This document shows positions 28,868-40,271 of a stretch of 64,000 nt of DNA, piece by piece. Location of the stretch: positions 124,001 to 188,000 of the forward strand of contig NZ_AUGQ01000005.1 of the NCBI RefSeq assembly GCF_000422745.1, in the 5' to 3' direction. Position 1 is the stretch's first letter. Each line of letters begins with the position of its first letter. Made by a program: the position numbers and the translations under genes. A model generated the notes under the pieces. That model worked only from the letters and a program-made list of their open reading frames with translations. It was not told where the DNA came from and made no database searches. Source of the stretch: Microbacterium gubbeenense DSM 15944 (lineage in GTDB: Bacteria; Actinomycetota; Actinomycetes; Actinomycetales; Microbacteriaceae).

Positions 28868-29965
28868 CTACGCTTGCGGCGGGTCGACCTGCTTGCGCCT
28901 CGACAGCCGCGTCAGGCGGGGGATGTCTGCGGCGCGGCCCGCGTCGGCCGGCACGATCGTCTCCTGCGCGGCGGGAATCCGCGTGTCGTCCGAGAGCACC
29001 GAAAGCGGGGCGTCGGCCGGGGTGCGGCGCGTGACGATCGCGAGCGCGATCGGGCCCAGCTCGTGGTGGCGGGCGGCCGAGGTGATCGTGCCGACCTCGC
29101 GGTCCTCGTCGAGCACGGCGTCGCCGCGGGACGGCAGGACCGACTCGGATCCATCGAGGTGCAGCATCACGAGGCGCCGCGGCGGGCGACCGAGGTTGTG
29201 CACCTTCGCCACGGTCTCCTGGCCGCGATAGCAGCCCTTGTTCAGGTGCACGGCGGTGCGCAGCCAGTCGAACTCGTGCGGGATCGCCTTCTCGTCGACC
29301 TCGGCGGCCCAGCGCGGGCGCCAGGCGGCGATGCGCAGGGCGTCCGCGGCGAGCGCGCCCGCGATCGGCAGGTCGGCGAGCTGATCCGCGTCCTCGACGA
29401 TCGCCTCGGCCCACGCATACTCGGCACCGGGGTGCTCGGCGGCGTCCGCATACTGCCACCCTCCGGTGGTCACCTGCGCCCACGGATCCAGCCACACGAC
29501 GGGAACGTCGGCCGGACGGATCGCCGCACCGACGATGCGATCGAACGCGTCGCCCCCGCGCATCGCGCCGACGACGAAAAGGTCATCGCGCACGCGGATC
29601 TCGACCTGCGCGCGGAAGCGCATCATCGTGAGCCACTTGGACAGCGGCGCGCTGTCGCCTGCGTCGACGATCAGCCACATGGCGGATCCGTCCTCGACGA
29701 CGGCGGCCGCGTGCTCGACGTGCCCCTGCGGATCCAGCACGAGCAACTCGGTGCTCTCCCCCGCCTGCAACGACCCGACGGCCTGCGACGTGATCGAGTC
29801 GAGCCACGACTTGCGCTCGGGGCCCGCCACCTCGATGACCGCGCGGTCGGCGCGCGGGACGATGGCGGATCCGTCTTCAAGTCGTCGCTGCTCGATCGCG
29901 GGGTTGCCCGCGTGCTGGACCACCCCTGCGTCGTCCGCGATGAGATCTTCTCGAGAGAGCATCAT
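28868..29965 (-). CDS. ygfZ: Folate-binding YgfZ/GcvT-like Fe-S maintenance protein
   Basis: 365 residues. Two GcvT-like domains and the YgfZ signature KGCYRGQE near residue 248, whose Cys is needed for function in E. coli. The family helps repair or maintain iron-sulfur enzymes using folate. The start at 29965 overlaps the preceding gene's stop by four bases (ATGA). Convergent with deoR, only ten bases apart. Confidence 0.92.
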   Translation of the reverse strand: MMLSREDLIADDAGVVQHAGNPAIEQRRLEDGSAIVPRADRAVIEVAGPERKSWLDSITSQAVGSLQAGESTELLVLDPQGHVEHAAAVVEDGSAMWLIVDAGDSAPLSKWLTMMRFRAQVEIRVRDDLFVVGAMRGGDAFDRIVGAAIRPADVPVVWLDPWAQVTTGGWQYADAAEHPGAEYAWAEAIVEDADQLADLPIAGALAADALRIAAWRPRWAAEVDEKAIPHEFDWLRTAVHLNKGCYRGQETVAKVHNLGRPPRRLVMLHLDGSESVLPSRGDAVLDEDREVGTITSAARHHELGPIALAIVTRRTPADAPLSVLSDDTRIPAAQETIVPADAGRAADIPRLTRLSRRKQVDPPQA

Positions 29966-30567
29966 GACACCTTCGCTAAGCGCGCGGACGCGTGTGAGGC
30001 GAGGCTCTGGCCGAGCGCCGCAATGTCCCAGGCCCACAGCAGGTGCCCGTCGACGAGCCCGTACAACCGGGTCGCCGCCGCATAGGCCTTCGCGCCGGCG
30101 GATCGCACGACCGCGTCGGTTCCGAGATCGATGCGCGGTCCCTTGACTTCGCCGACGTACAGTTCCTGCACGCCGTCCGAGTGGCTCAGCGCGACCTCGA
30201 CGGGGAAACCGCCCTCGGGCGTGCGCAGGTGCTCGATGTCCTCGGCCGTGCGCTCCGGCTCCGCGGCGAGCGCCGGCAGGAGACCGGGTCCCGGGGCCGC
30301 GTCGTGCGCGGGCCTCGCGAGCCGCCAGAACCCCGATTCCGAGGTGAGCTGCTGCGCCGGTTTCTCGTCGGTTCCGAGCAGGGTCGCGGTCGCCGAGTAG
30401 TTCAGAAACGGGCCGCCGTCATGGCTGAAGCTCACGCGATGCGAGAACTCGCCCTCGTAGTGGGTGCCGGAAGCTCGGTAGTCGATGACGCCGGTGCCTT
30501 CCCAGACGCCGACGAGCCAGGACAGCGGCACGAGGTCGGCGGGGATGTCTGTGGGGATCTCGATCAT
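29962..30567 (-). CDS. Nitrobindin-like FABP-family beta-barrel protein
   Basis: 201 residues of the DUF1794/FABP-like family. The signature GVWEGTG starts the barrel near residue 21 (LSWLVGVWEGTG), followed by FSHRVSF and LNYSATATL strands. Nitrobindins are heme proteins; an insert (about 88-115, PAHDAAPGPGLLPALAAEPE) interrupts the barrel, and the heme His cannot be assigned with certainty. Coupled to ygfZ; homologues such as Rv0813c lie near glnR in mycobacteria, as here. Confidence 0.85.
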   Translation of the reverse strand: MIEIPTDIPADLVPLSWLVGVWEGTGVIDYRASGTHYEGEFSHRVSFSHDGGPFLNYSATATLLGTDEKPAQQLTSESGFWRLARPAHDAAPGPGLLPALAAEPERTAEDIEHLRTPEGGFPVEVALSHSDGVQELYVGEVKGPRIDLGTDAVVRSAGAKAYAAATRLYGLVDGHLLWAWDIAALGQSLASHASARLAKVS

Positions 30568-30633
30568 GATGATCCCAGCGTATCCGGCGCACGACAAGCG
30601 AAGGCGGGATCATCCCACCTCACGCGGGGGTCG

Positions 30634-30768
30634 TTACTTCTGGCCGCGAAAAAGGTTGACGAGCACGGAGCCCGAGACGAAGGCGATGGCCAGACTCGCG
30701 AGACCGAGCAGGCCCACGAAGAACATCTCGAGCGCGAAGACGTCAACACCAGCGAGGAATTCGAGCAT
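30634..30768 (-). CDS. 44-residue single-span membrane peptide
   Basis: Short frame starting MLEFLAGVDVFALEMF with a hydrophobic helix (about 15-37) and ending VNLFRGQK. The ATG lies four bases after the AAA ATPase stop. TAACAT, overlapping that stop, is six bases before the ATG and could be a -10 for a leaderless message. Hydrophobicity and the basic C-terminal end look protein-like. Function unknown. Confidence 0.5.
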   Translation of the reverse strand: MLEFLAGVDVFALEMFFVGLLGLASLAIAFVSGSVLVNLFRGQK

Positions 30769-30772
30769 GCGT

Positions 30773-33700
30773 CTATGTTACCGCGTCGACGAGCGAGTCG
30801 ATGACGTCGGGCGGGATGACGCGCATCTGCTCCCCGCGGATCCGATGGGCCGCGAGGTACCTCGACTGCACGGTCTTCACGCGCGCGGCGAAGTGCTCCG
30901 CCCAGCGGCCGTTCACGCGCTTGTCGGCCGGCAGCGCCGAATAGATCTCGACGACGACCCGCGACATCTGGTCCTCGTCGAACTCCCACGTGCGGCCGAG
31001 CCGCGCGATGACGATCGTCGCGACCTCCTCCGGCGTGTAGTCGGGGAACTCGATCCGCAGCGGGAAGCGCGAGGGCAGCCCCTCGTTCGCGTGCGTGAGC
31101 AGCTGATCCATGGCGTCGGTGTACCCCGCGAGGATCGTGACGAATCGGTCCTTGTCGTCAGTGAGGCGCGGAACGAGGGTCTCGAGCACGAGGGGCCCGT
31201 AGTCACGCGGGTTGTCCGGCCGATAGAGCTGGTAGGCCTCGTCGATGAACAGCACCCCGCCCATCGCCTCGTCGAGCACCTTGGTCACGTTGGCCTCGGT
31301 GCTGCCGATGTACTCGCCGATCAGTTTGGCGCGATCGGTGACCTTCACGGTCGCGTTCGGCAACAGCCCGAGCGCGTGGAACAGCCGCGCGACGAGCTTC
31401 GCGACCGTCGTCTTGCCCGTGCCCGGCCTCCCGGTGAACACCATGTGATACATCGGCCGCTCGATGTGGGGGTCGAGATCGCGCATGTCGCGGTCGACCT
31501 GCGCCTGCGCCATGAGGTCGCGCACCCAATCCTTCACCGGCTGAAGACCCGTGAGCGCATAGAGCTCCGCGAGGATCTGCTCGACCGCATCCGCGTCGTG
31601 CGACCCGCTGCTCGTGACCGCGAGGATCTCCTCGTCGGTGATCACGCTCGTGTCGATGTCGGCGGCGCGCTCCGGGCAGCGCTCGAGCTCGTCGACGACG
31701 CGATCGGCGAGCGCCGAGATCAGGTTCTCGTTGACGTTGCGCACCCAGCGCGCGTTGCCGCCGTCGTTGGTCTGGCGATAGTGCGAGGCGATCGCGCGCC
31801 GGTACAGATCCTCGTCGACGACGTACCCATCGCGCTCGATGTCGCGGAACCCGATCTCGGCGACCTCGTCGGGCGTGTAGTCCTCGAAGTGGAACCGGTT
31901 CGGCACGCGCGACGGCAGCCCCGGGTTCATGCGCAGCAGATCCTGCATGCGGTCGCCGTAGCCCGCGAACACGACCATGATCTCGTCGCGGTTCTCGTCC
32001 ATGAAGTCGAGGATCGCCGTCACGGCCTCCTCGGCGAACTCGTTGTTGTTCCGCTGATAGAGGTCGTACGCCTCGTCGATGAGCAGCACGCCGCCGCGGG
32101 CGCGCTCGAGGACGCCGCCCGTGAGCTTCGCGGATCCGCCGAGGTTGTCCGAGACGAGGTCGCGCCGACCGACCCGCAGCACGTCGGGCTTCTGGATCGC
32201 CCCCGCCTGGAAAAGCGCCTCGCCGAGCAGCTTGGCGACCGTCGTCTTCCCCGTGCCGGGATTGCCGAGGAACATGCTGTGCATGGCCGCGTCGTTGACC
32301 GGCCGCCCCTGCTGTTTGAGCAGCTGGTTGAACTTCGCCTTGCGCACGAACGAACGGATCTGCGCCTTCACCGACGACAGCCCCGTGAGCCGATCGATCT
32401 CGGCGAGCGGATCCTCCGCCCCGGCCGTCGGGAGCGGCTCCGGAATCCCTGCTCCCGGTTCGCCCTCGTCAGTGCGGCCGGGAACCTGCACCTGCGTCTG
32501 TTCCCACCCGCCGAACACAACGTCCGACTCATCGTCGGCCTCGATCCGCACGTCCGCGTCGTCGCCGGCGACGACCTCGGCCACGCGAATCGTCCCCGAA
32601 GACGCGATGACGCCGACAGGGTCGACATCGTCGACCGCGAGCGTGGCCACACGGATCGCCCCGCCGCTCTCCGCGCACACGGCTTGCATCGGGTGCGGCG
32701 CGTTCTTCAGCACGACCGCATCGTCGGAGACGATCTCGCCGCCGCTGAGCGCGACCAAGCGGCCTGCGCCGCTGCCCGTGAGCGTCGCCCGCGCGCCGCT
32801 CTCGACGTGGACGTCGTTCACGTACGACTGGGTCGCCTCGAGGCGAGCGCCGTTCGTCACGCACACGCCGGTGGCCACCGACTCGCCGCGCACCTGACAG
32901 TCGGTCATCGTCACGACCCCGGCGCTGAGGAACACGCTGGGGTACGCGTTCGTCTCCTCGGCGTCGATCTCGACGCCCGTGAGCGTGATCGTGACGTCCT
33001 GTCCGATGTTGAACGCGTTCTGTCCGTCCGGCGCTTGGAGCGCGAGGTCGGACAGCGTCATGTTCATCCCCTCCGCGGCGGAGAAGCTCGCCCGAACGCG
33101 GGTCGCGTGCGCGCCCGCCCCGCGGAAGTGCGTCTCGAGCGGGAGCGTGCCCAGGTCGTACTCTCCGGCCTCGAGGACGACCGTGTCGCCCGTCATCAGC
33201 AGCGGACGCAGGTCATCGAACGGCTCTCCTGCGTGCCAGACCAGCTCCTTCGCCGGTCGCGCCACCGCGTTGCCGTCGGCATCGCGCTCGGTCGTGCGGG
33301 CCCCGCGCTCCGGCACGGTCACCTTCGCGAAGCCGCTGTGGATCACCTCGATCGCGCCGGACGGCTCGCCCGTGACCGCACCGAGCGTCAGCACGCTGTC
33401 CTCGAACAGGGCCTCGTGCACGCTCGCGATCGACACGAGGTGCTCGATCGTCACCACCGACTCCGCGGTCGCGACGATCGACCGCTTGCCGTCGGGCAGT
33501 CGCACCGTGAGCGTGCCGTCGGCGTCGACGCGCGCGGCGGATCCGGCGAAGATCGTCTGCGTCTCGACGTCGTGCAGCGACGCGCGGCCGCCCTCGACGC
33601 GCAGGCACGGCAGCGTCGACGTCCACGCGTGGAGCTCGGCGGCCTTCTCGATCACAACGCCCCGGGCGTCGTACTCCGAGACGACCGAGGTCTGGCTCAT

Positions 33701-34057
33701 GAGCACGGCGCCGTCGCTCGCCCACACGCCCGGATACTTCCCCGAGGGCTCGGCGCGCACCGTCACGGTGTGCAGCTCGGCGCGCCCCGACGGCGTCGTC
33801 ACCTGCAGGGCGTTGCTGTAGTTCGGAGCCTCCAGGGTCAGGTTGGACATGCGCGTCGTCTCGCGCGCCTCGATGCACGCGCGCAGGACGACCTTCGCGG
33901 GATCGCCCTCGCCGACCAGGTCGATGCCGATGAGCGCCGTGTGGGCGAGCTCGTGCACGCCCTCGGGCATGACGACGACATCGCCGCTCCGTGACGCGCC
34001 GAGCACATCGGCAAGATCTGATCCGGACGACGTCAGACGGACTCGACGTACTGGCAC
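30773..34057 (-). CDS. Beta-helix protein fused to two CbbX-type AAA ATPases
   Basis: About 1094 residues. Residues ~1-500 form a right-handed parallel beta-helix-like repeat region (VRVEGGRASLHDVETQTI, VTMTDCQVRGESVATGVCV). A Pro/Glu linker follows, then AAA domain 1 (Walker A GNPGTGKTT near 596, Walker B LLIDEAYDLY near 658) and AAA domain 2 (GRPGTGKTT near 875, LFIDEAYQLY near 935). Both are CbbX/SpoVK/EccA-like, with intact Walker motifs and Arg-containing sensor segments. Such ATPases remodel protein complexes. GTG at 34057 has GGGGG upstream; a GTG at 34096 lacks one. Target unknown. Confidence 0.85.
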   Translation of the reverse strand: MPVRRVRLTSSGSDLADVLGASRSGDVVVMPEGVHELAHTALIGIDLVGEGDPAKVVLRACIEARETTRMSNLTLEAPNYSNALQVTTPSGRAELHTVTVRAEPSGKYPGVWASDGAVLMSQTSVVSEYDARGVVIEKAAELHAWTSTLPCLRVEGGRASLHDVETQTIFAGSAARVDADGTLTVRLPDGKRSIVATAESVVTIEHLVSIASVHEALFEDSVLTLGAVTGEPSGAIEVIHSGFAKVTVPERGARTTERDADGNAVARPAKELVWHAGEPFDDLRPLLMTGDTVVLEAGEYDLGTLPLETHFRGAGAHATRVRASFSAAEGMNMTLSDLALQAPDGQNAFNIGQDVTITLTGVEIDAEETNAYPSVFLSAGVVTMTDCQVRGESVATGVCVTNGARLEATQSYVNDVHVESGARATLTGSGAGRLVALSGGEIVSDDAVVLKNAPHPMQAVCAESGGAIRVATLAVDDVDPVGVIASSGTIRVAEVVAGDDADVRIEADDESDVVFGGWEQTQVQVPGRTDEGEPGAGIPEPLPTAGAEDPLAEIDRLTGLSSVKAQIRSFVRKAKFNQLLKQQGRPVNDAAMHSMFLGNPGTGKTTVAKLLGEALFQAGAIQKPDVLRVGRRDLVSDNLGGSAKLTGGVLERARGGVLLIDEAYDLYQRNNNEFAEEAVTAILDFMDENRDEIMVVFAGYGDRMQDLLRMNPGLPSRVPNRFHFEDYTPDEVAEIGFRDIERDGYVVDEDLYRRAIASHYRQTNDGGNARWVRNVNENLISALADRVVDELERCPERAADIDTSVITDEEILAVTSSGSHDADAVEQILAELYALTGLQPVKDWVRDLMAQAQVDRDMRDLDPHIERPMYHMVFTGRPGTGKTTVAKLVARLFHALGLLPNATVKVTDRAKLIGEYIGSTEANVTKVLDEAMGGVLFIDEAYQLYRPDNPRDYGPLVLETLVPRLTDDKDRFVTILAGYTDAMDQLLTHANEGLPSRFPLRIEFPDYTPEEVATIVIARLGRTWEFDEDQMSRVVVEIYSALPADKRVNGRWAEHFAARVKTVQSRYLAAHRIRGEQMRVIPPDVIDSLVDAVT

Positions 34058-34112
34058 TCGCGCAACCCCCCGGTGGCTCGGACTCGACCGACCCACTCTA
34101 TGGGACGCCCGG

Positions 34113-34454
34113 TCAGCCCGTGAACTCGGAGGGGAACACCGACAGCCCCGCGCCCACGACCGCGAACAGCCCGCCGACGACCGACACGATGCCGATCAGC
34201 AGGATGGCGCCGAGCGCGGCCGTCGAGAGACGGATGATGAACCCATCCGCGCGGCCGATGATGATCTGCACGACGAACGACACGATCACCGCGACGCCCG
34301 CGGCGGCCGGGAACCACTGCCACCATCCGCCGGGCGGGGCGAACGCCACCACGGCGAGCGCGAGCAGAAGAGCGACGCTCCACGGCAGGAGCAGCCCCTG
34401 GCTGCGCCGGATGCGCGCGATGGCACCGGAACGCGGCGTGTGCGACTGCGTCAT
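34113..34454 (-). CDS. Small four-TM membrane protein
   Basis: 113 residues, function not recognised. A cytoplasmic tail (MTQSHTPRSGAIARIRRSQG) is followed by about four TM segments (LPWSVALLLALAVVAF, WFPAAAGVAVIVSFVVQIII, LSTAALGAILLIGIV, and a last one). The start at 34454 has GAAGGG six bases before. It lies upstream of, and on the same strand as, the AAA ATPase, with its stop 56 bases before that gene, so they may be cotranscribed. Divergent from glnR. Confidence 0.65.
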   Translation of the reverse strand: MTQSHTPRSGAIARIRRSQGLLLPWSVALLLALAVVAFAPPGGWWQWFPAAAGVAVIVSFVVQIIIGRADGFIIRLSTAALGAILLIGIVSVVGGLFAVVGAGLSVFPSEFTG

Positions 34455-34573
34455 GCGGATCCCTTCCATCGAGCGGACGAACTCATCTTGCCATTGTGCC
34501 CTGCGTGCTGGCCCGTGTGCTCAGCGCGCCGCCGGGTGTGCAATAAGATAACGACATCCCGAGAGGAATCACC

Positions 34574-35263
34574 GTGGCGCATCTGCTCGTCCTGAGCCCG
34601 TCCCCCGAGACGGACCCGCCTCTCGCCGCGCTCGGCCTCCTGAGCCATCGCGTCACACTGGTGCCCGCATCGGCCTCGCAGCTCATTGGCGCGCCGGACG
34701 CCGACGTGACCATCGTCGATGCGCGCGGCGACCTCGCCGCGGCGCGCTCGCTCTGCCGGATCCTCGACTCGACCGGCCACGGGTCCCCCGTTCTGCTCGT
34801 GACGACCGAGGGCGGCCTCGCGGCCGTCTCGCCGGAATGGAGCGTCGACGACGTCGTGCTCGCGGGCGCGGGGCCCGCCGAAGTGGACGCGCGCATCCGC
34901 CTGACCATGGGGCGAGCCGATTCCGCCTCCCCGTCGTCCTCGACGACCGTTGATACGTCCGGCATCACGATCGACGAGACGTCGTACTCGGCGAAGGTGC
35001 GCGGCAAGCCGCTCGATCTCACGTTCAAGGAGTTCCAGCTGCTCCACTTCCTCGCCTCGAACCCGTCGCGCGTCTTCAGCCGCGAGCAGCTGCTCAGCGA
35101 GGTGTGGGGATACGACTACTTCGGCGGCACGCGCACCGTCGACGTGCACGTGCGGCGGCTGCGGGCGAAGCTCGGCGATCACGACCACCTGATCGGCACG
35201 GTGCGCAACGTCGGATACCGCTTCAACGCCGCGGAAGAGCCGGGCGCCGCACCCGCGCGCTGA
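34574..35263 (+). CDS. glnR: GlnR-type orphan response regulator of nitrogen genes
   Basis: 229 residues. It follows GlnR closely: PPLAALGLLSHRV, ADVTIVDARGDL (conserved Asp near residue 50), TTEGGLAAV, then an OmpR winged helix with LTFKEFQLLHFLASNPSRVF and WGYDYFGGTRTVDVHVRRLRAKLG. GlnR acts without a partner kinase and controls glutamine synthetase and ammonium genes. The GTG start follows GAGAGGAA. A TAAGAT -10 lies at about 34543-34548. Confidence 0.93.
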   Translation: MAHLLVLSPSPETDPPLAALGLLSHRVTLVPASASQLIGAPDADVTIVDARGDLAAARSLCRILDSTGHGSPVLLVTTEGGLAAVSPEWSVDDVVLAGAGPAEVDARIRLTMGRADSASPSSSTTVDTSGITIDETSYSAKVRGKPLDLTFKEFQLLHFLASNPSRVFSREQLLSEVWGYDYFGGTRTVDVHVRRLRAKLGDHDHLIGTVRNVGYRFNAAEEPGAAPAR

Positions 35264-35267
35264 CATT

Positions 35268-35300
35268 CGTTCACCCGCACGTTTCCTGCCGGTGCAAAGA
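35268..35300 (+). promoter_or_regulatory. PHO-box-like repeats before ppk1
   Basis: Units CGTTCACCCGC (35268) and ACGTTTCCTGC (35279), followed by a weaker third, have the same 11-base period as the phoU array. The ppk gene is a known PhoP target in Streptomyces. It ends nine bases before the ppk1 ATG. Confidence 0.55.
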
Positions 35301-35308
35301 TAGAGCGC

Positions 35309-37498
35309 ATGACCGACACTTCCATCGTCGATACCGGACTGGGCGACGCCGAGGACGACGACTTCGACGAGCTCATCGAAGCGGATGAGCCCGACCTGCC
35401 CGAGCACCGCTACATGGATCGTGAGCTGAGCTGGCTCGCCTTCAACCAACGCGTGCTCGAGCTCGCCGAGGATCCGAAGGTGCCGCTGCTCGAGCGCACG
35501 AACTTCCTCGCGATCTTCGCGAGCAACCTCGACGAGTTCTTCATGGTGCGCGTCGCCGGTCTCAAGCGCCGCATCGTCACTGGCCTCGCGGTGCCGTCGA
35601 ACATCGGCACCGCCCCGCAGCGCGTGCTCGACGGGATCAGCCGCGATGCCCACGACCTGCAGGAGCGCCACGCCCGCGTGTGGAACGAGCAGGTGCGGCC
35701 GGCGCTCGCCGAGGAGAACATCGAGTTCTCGGAGCTGGACGATCTCTCCGACGACGAGCGCGCGGGCCTCTACGAGTACTTCCAGCAGCACATGTTCCCC
35801 GTGCTCATGCCGCTCGCCGTCGACCCCGCGCACCCGTTCCCGTACATCTCGGGGCTCTCGCTCAACCTCGCCGTGCGGATCCGCCACTCGCGCACCGGAC
35901 GCGAGGAGTTCGCGCGCATCAAGGTGCCGCCGATGCTGCCGCGCGCCGTGCGCGTGCCGAACGCGGATCCCGACAGCAACCGCGTGCGCTTCGTGCACCT
36001 CGAGTCGCTCATCGCCGAGCACCTCGGCGACCTGTTCCCCGGCATGGAGATCCTCGAGCACCACGCGTTCCGCCTCACGCGCAACGAAGACATGGTGATC
36101 GAGGAGGACGAATCCGAGAACCTGATCCAGGCGCTCGAGGACGAGCTCCTGCGCCGCCGATTCGGCCCGCCGATCCGCCTCGAGGTCACCGAGGACATGG
36201 ACGACGTGACGCTCGGGCTGCTGCTCGACGAGCTCGACATCTCGAAGCAGGAGGTCTACCGCCTGCCGGCGCCGCTCGACCTGCGCGCGCTCTACCAGCT
36301 CAGCAAGATCGACCGCCCGGATCTGAAGTACACCACGCACGTTCCGATCACGCCGCTCGCGTTCCGACCGACCGAGTCGGATTCGAAGCACTCCCGCGCG
36401 GACGTGTTCGGCGCGATCCGCCAGGGCGACGTCCTGGTGCACCACCCGTACGAATCGTTCGCGACGAGCGTGCAGGCGTTCCTCGAGCAGGCGGCACGGG
36501 ATCCGCAGGTGCTCGCCATCAAGCAGACGCTGTACCGCACGTCGGGCGACAGCCCCATCGTGAAGGCGCTCATCGACGCGGCCGAGAACGGCAAGCAGGT
36601 GCTCGCGCTCGTCGAAGTGAAGGCGCGCTTCGACGAGGCGAACAACATCGAGTGGGCGCGGATCCTCGAGAAGTCGGGCGTGCACGTCGTGTATGGCCTT
36701 GTGGGGCTGAAGACGCACTGCAAGATCGCGTCGGTGATCCGCGAGGAGGGCGACCAGCTGCGCCACTACACGCACCTCGGCACGGGCAACTACAACCCCA
36801 AGACGAGCCGCATCTACGAGGACTTCGGGCTGTTCACGTGCGACCCGATCGTGGGCCGCGACGTGACGCGACTGTTCAACGAGCTCAGCGGCTACGCGAT
36901 CGAGAAGAAGTTCAAGCGCCTCCTCACCGCTCCCCTGCACCTGCGCAAGGGCCTGATGAAGCTCATCGATCGGGAGAGCAGCTTCGCGGCCGCCGGCAAG
37001 CCGGCGCACGTGCGGATCAAGGTGAACTCGATGGTCGACGAGGAGATCATCGACGCGCTGTACCGCGCCTCGATCGCCGGGGTGAAGGTCGACGTGTGGG
37101 TGCGCGGCATCTGCAGCATGCGCGTGGATCTGCCGGGCGTCAGCGACAACATTCGGGTGCGCAGCGTGCTCGGCCGCTACCTCGAGCACTCGCGCATCTT
37201 CACGTTCGAGAACGGCGGATCGCCCGAGGTCTACATCGGCAGCGCCGACATGATGCACCGCAACCTCGATCGCCGGATCGAGGCCCTCGTGCAGGTCACG
37301 CGAGATCAGCACATCCGCGAGCTGACGGGCTACTTCGACCTCGCGATGGACGACGGCTCGTCCGCGTGGCAGCTCGGCGAGAACGGCGCGTGGACGCGGC
37401 ACCACGTCGATGCCGACGGAAAACCGCTCATCGACGTGCAGGACAAGACGATGTCCCTCATCCATCGACGCCGGCAGAGCCGGCAGAAGAGGCGGTGA
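35309..37498 (+). CDS. ppk1: Polyphosphate kinase 1
   Basis: 729 residues, reversible ATP-to-polyphosphate transfer. N domain [18 protein letters not shown] domain, and C1/C2 phospholipase-D-like catalytic domains. [10 protein letters not shown] contains the autophosphorylated His (about residue 470) and [10 protein letters not shown] follows. The N-terminus has an acidic stretch ([18 protein letters not shown]) before the core. Two bases before mutT1; the ppk1-mutT1 pair is conserved in Actinobacteria. A PHO-like box suggests phosphate control. Confidence 0.96.
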   Translation: MTDTSIVDTGLGDAEDDDFDELIEADEPDLPEHRYMDRELSWLAFNQRVLELAEDPKVPLLERTNFLAIFASNLDEFFMVRVAGLKRRIVTGLAVPSNIGTAPQRVLDGISRDAHDLQERHARVWNEQVRPALAEENIEFSELDDLSDDERAGLYEYFQQHMFPVLMPLAVDPAHPFPYISGLSLNLAVRIRHSRTGREEFARIKVPPMLPRAVRVPNADPDSNRVRFVHLESLIAEHLGDLFPGMEILEHHAFRLTRNEDMVIEEDESENLIQALEDELLRRRFGPPIRLEVTEDMDDVTLGLLLDELDISKQEVYRLPAPLDLRALYQLSKIDRPDLKYTTHVPITPLAFRPTESDSKHSRADVFGAIRQGDVLVHHPYESFATSVQAFLEQAARDPQVLAIKQTLYRTSGDSPIVKALIDAAENGKQVLALVEVKARFDEANNIEWARILEKSGVHVVYGLVGLKTHCKIASVIREEGDQLRHYTHLGTGNYNPKTSRIYEDFGLFTCDPIVGRDVTRLFNELSGYAIEKKFKRLLTAPLHLRKGLMKLIDRESSFAAAGKPAHVRIKVNSMVDEEIIDALYRASIAGVKVDVWVRGICSMRVDLPGVSDNIRVRSVLGRYLEHSRIFTFENGGSPEVYIGSADMMHRNLDRRIEALVQVTRDQHIRELTGYFDLAMDDGSSAWQLGENGAWTRHHVDADGKPLIDVQDKTMSLIHRRRQSRQKRR

Positions 37499-37500
37499 CG

Positions 37501-38436
37501 ATGGCGAACGGAACACGCGTCCTCGCGGCGGGCGGCGTCGTCTGGCGCCGCGAGGCGGACGAGCTGCAGCTCCTGCTCGTTCATCGCAAGAAGTTCCGTG
37601 ACGTGTCGTTCCCGAAGGGCAAGCTCGACCCCGGCGAGACGTTCGCTGAGGCGGCCGTGCGCGAGATCGAGGAGGAGACCGGGATCCGCAGTGCGCTCGG
37701 CCCATCGCTCGGCGTCGTGACCTACCACCTCCCCTCCGGGCGCGAGAAGGTCGTCGAGTACTGGTCGGTGGGCGCGACGCCCGAGCAGATCGCCGCATCG
37801 ACGTTCACGCCGAACAAGGAGATCGAGGCGCTCGAGTGGGTCGCGCTCGACGACGCGCGCGACCGGCTCAGCTACCCGGTCGATCGCGAGGTGCTCGCGG
37901 CGTTCGAGGAGCTGATCGATGCCGACGGCCTACACACGTTCCCGATCGTTCTCATGCGGCACGGCAAGGCCGGATCCGCGTCCGTCGATCACGAGCGCGA
38001 GCTCACGGAGCGCGGTCAGGAACAGGCCGATGCGGCCGTCGGCGCGCTCCGCGCGTTCGGCGTGCGCCGGATCCTCTCGTCGACCGCGCGTCGCTGCCAG
38101 CAGACCGTCGCGCCGCTCGCCGCGACCCTCGGGCGGCGCGTGCACGTGTCCGACGACATCAGCCAGGACGCGTTCGAGCGCGGCGAGGACGATCCGTCGA
38201 CGATCATCGAGCGCCGGGTCGAGAAAGGCAAGCCGGCCCTCGTCTGCTCGCACGGACCCGTGCTGATCGGGCTCATGGAGTCGCTCGCGAAGGCCGCCGG
38301 AACGAAGGTGACGTCGGAGCTGCGCGCGGCGGCGTCGCTGTCGACCGGATCCTTCACCGTGGTGCACGTGAGCCGGTCCGGCGGAATCGTCGCGATCGAG
38401 ACCCACGCACCGTTCGAGGAGCGCCGGCCCGCGTAA
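37501..38436 (+). CDS. mutT1: MutT1: Nudix hydrolase fused to a histidine phosphatase
   Basis: 311 residues. Nudix domain (about 5-130) with box GKLDPGETFAEAAVREIEEE, and a phosphoglycerate-mutase-like phosphatase domain (about 145-305) with LMRHGKAG and CSHGPVL. Mycobacterial MutT1 of the same build degrades 8-oxo-dGTP and diadenosine polyphosphates, the second domain finishing the job. Start two bases after the ppk1 stop. Confidence 0.92.
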   Translation: MANGTRVLAAGGVVWRREADELQLLLVHRKKFRDVSFPKGKLDPGETFAEAAVREIEEETGIRSALGPSLGVVTYHLPSGREKVVEYWSVGATPEQIAASTFTPNKEIEALEWVALDDARDRLSYPVDREVLAAFEELIDADGLHTFPIVLMRHGKAGSASVDHERELTERGQEQADAAVGALRAFGVRRILSSTARRCQQTVAPLAATLGRRVHVSDDISQDAFERGEDDPSTIIERRVEKGKPALVCSHGPVLIGLMESLAKAAGTKVTSELRAAASLSTGSFTVVHVSRSGGIVAIETHAPFEERRPA

Positions 38437-40030
<1,594 letters not shown>

Positions 40031-40078
40031 CGGCGTGTGGGAATAGCGGGTCCCGAGTCAGGTTATGGTTTGTAGTGA

Positions 40079-40212
40079 ACGTGCTCCGGGGTCGGTGAGA
40101 ATCCGAACCGGCGGTGATAGTCCGCGACCCCCTCATCGAGGGGTTGATCCGGTGGGATTCCGGAACCGACGGTGATGCAGGGCGACCTGCGAGTCCGGAT
40201 GGAAGGCGCACG
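40079..40212 (+). promoter_or_regulatory. FMN riboswitch (RFN element)
   Basis: Contains the RFN blocks in order: GTCGGTGAGAATCCGAACCGGCGG, a variable hairpin (CCCCCTCATCGAGGGG), TCCGGTGGGATTCCGGAACCGACGG, and GAGTCCGGATGGAAGG. It precedes ribD by 60 bases. FMN binding should reduce expression of the whole rib operon. A TATGGT -10 lies just upstream (40064-40069). Confidence 0.95.
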
Positions 40213-40271
40213 GCAAGCCCCTGGTGGGCCTGTCTCGTGAACCCCGGCAGAACCGCAAAGGGGAATCGCGA

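Noticed and set aside
30485..33994. Very long open frame on the plus strand (over 1100 codons)
   Set aside because: It lies wholly opposite the beta-helix/AAA gene. Its translation is rich in Arg, Asp, His and Val typical of antisense GC-rich frames and has no recognisable domain.
34451..37798. Long minus-strand frame opposite glnR, ppk1 and mutT1
   Set aside because: Shadow of ppk1 and its neighbours, which have clear catalytic motifs.
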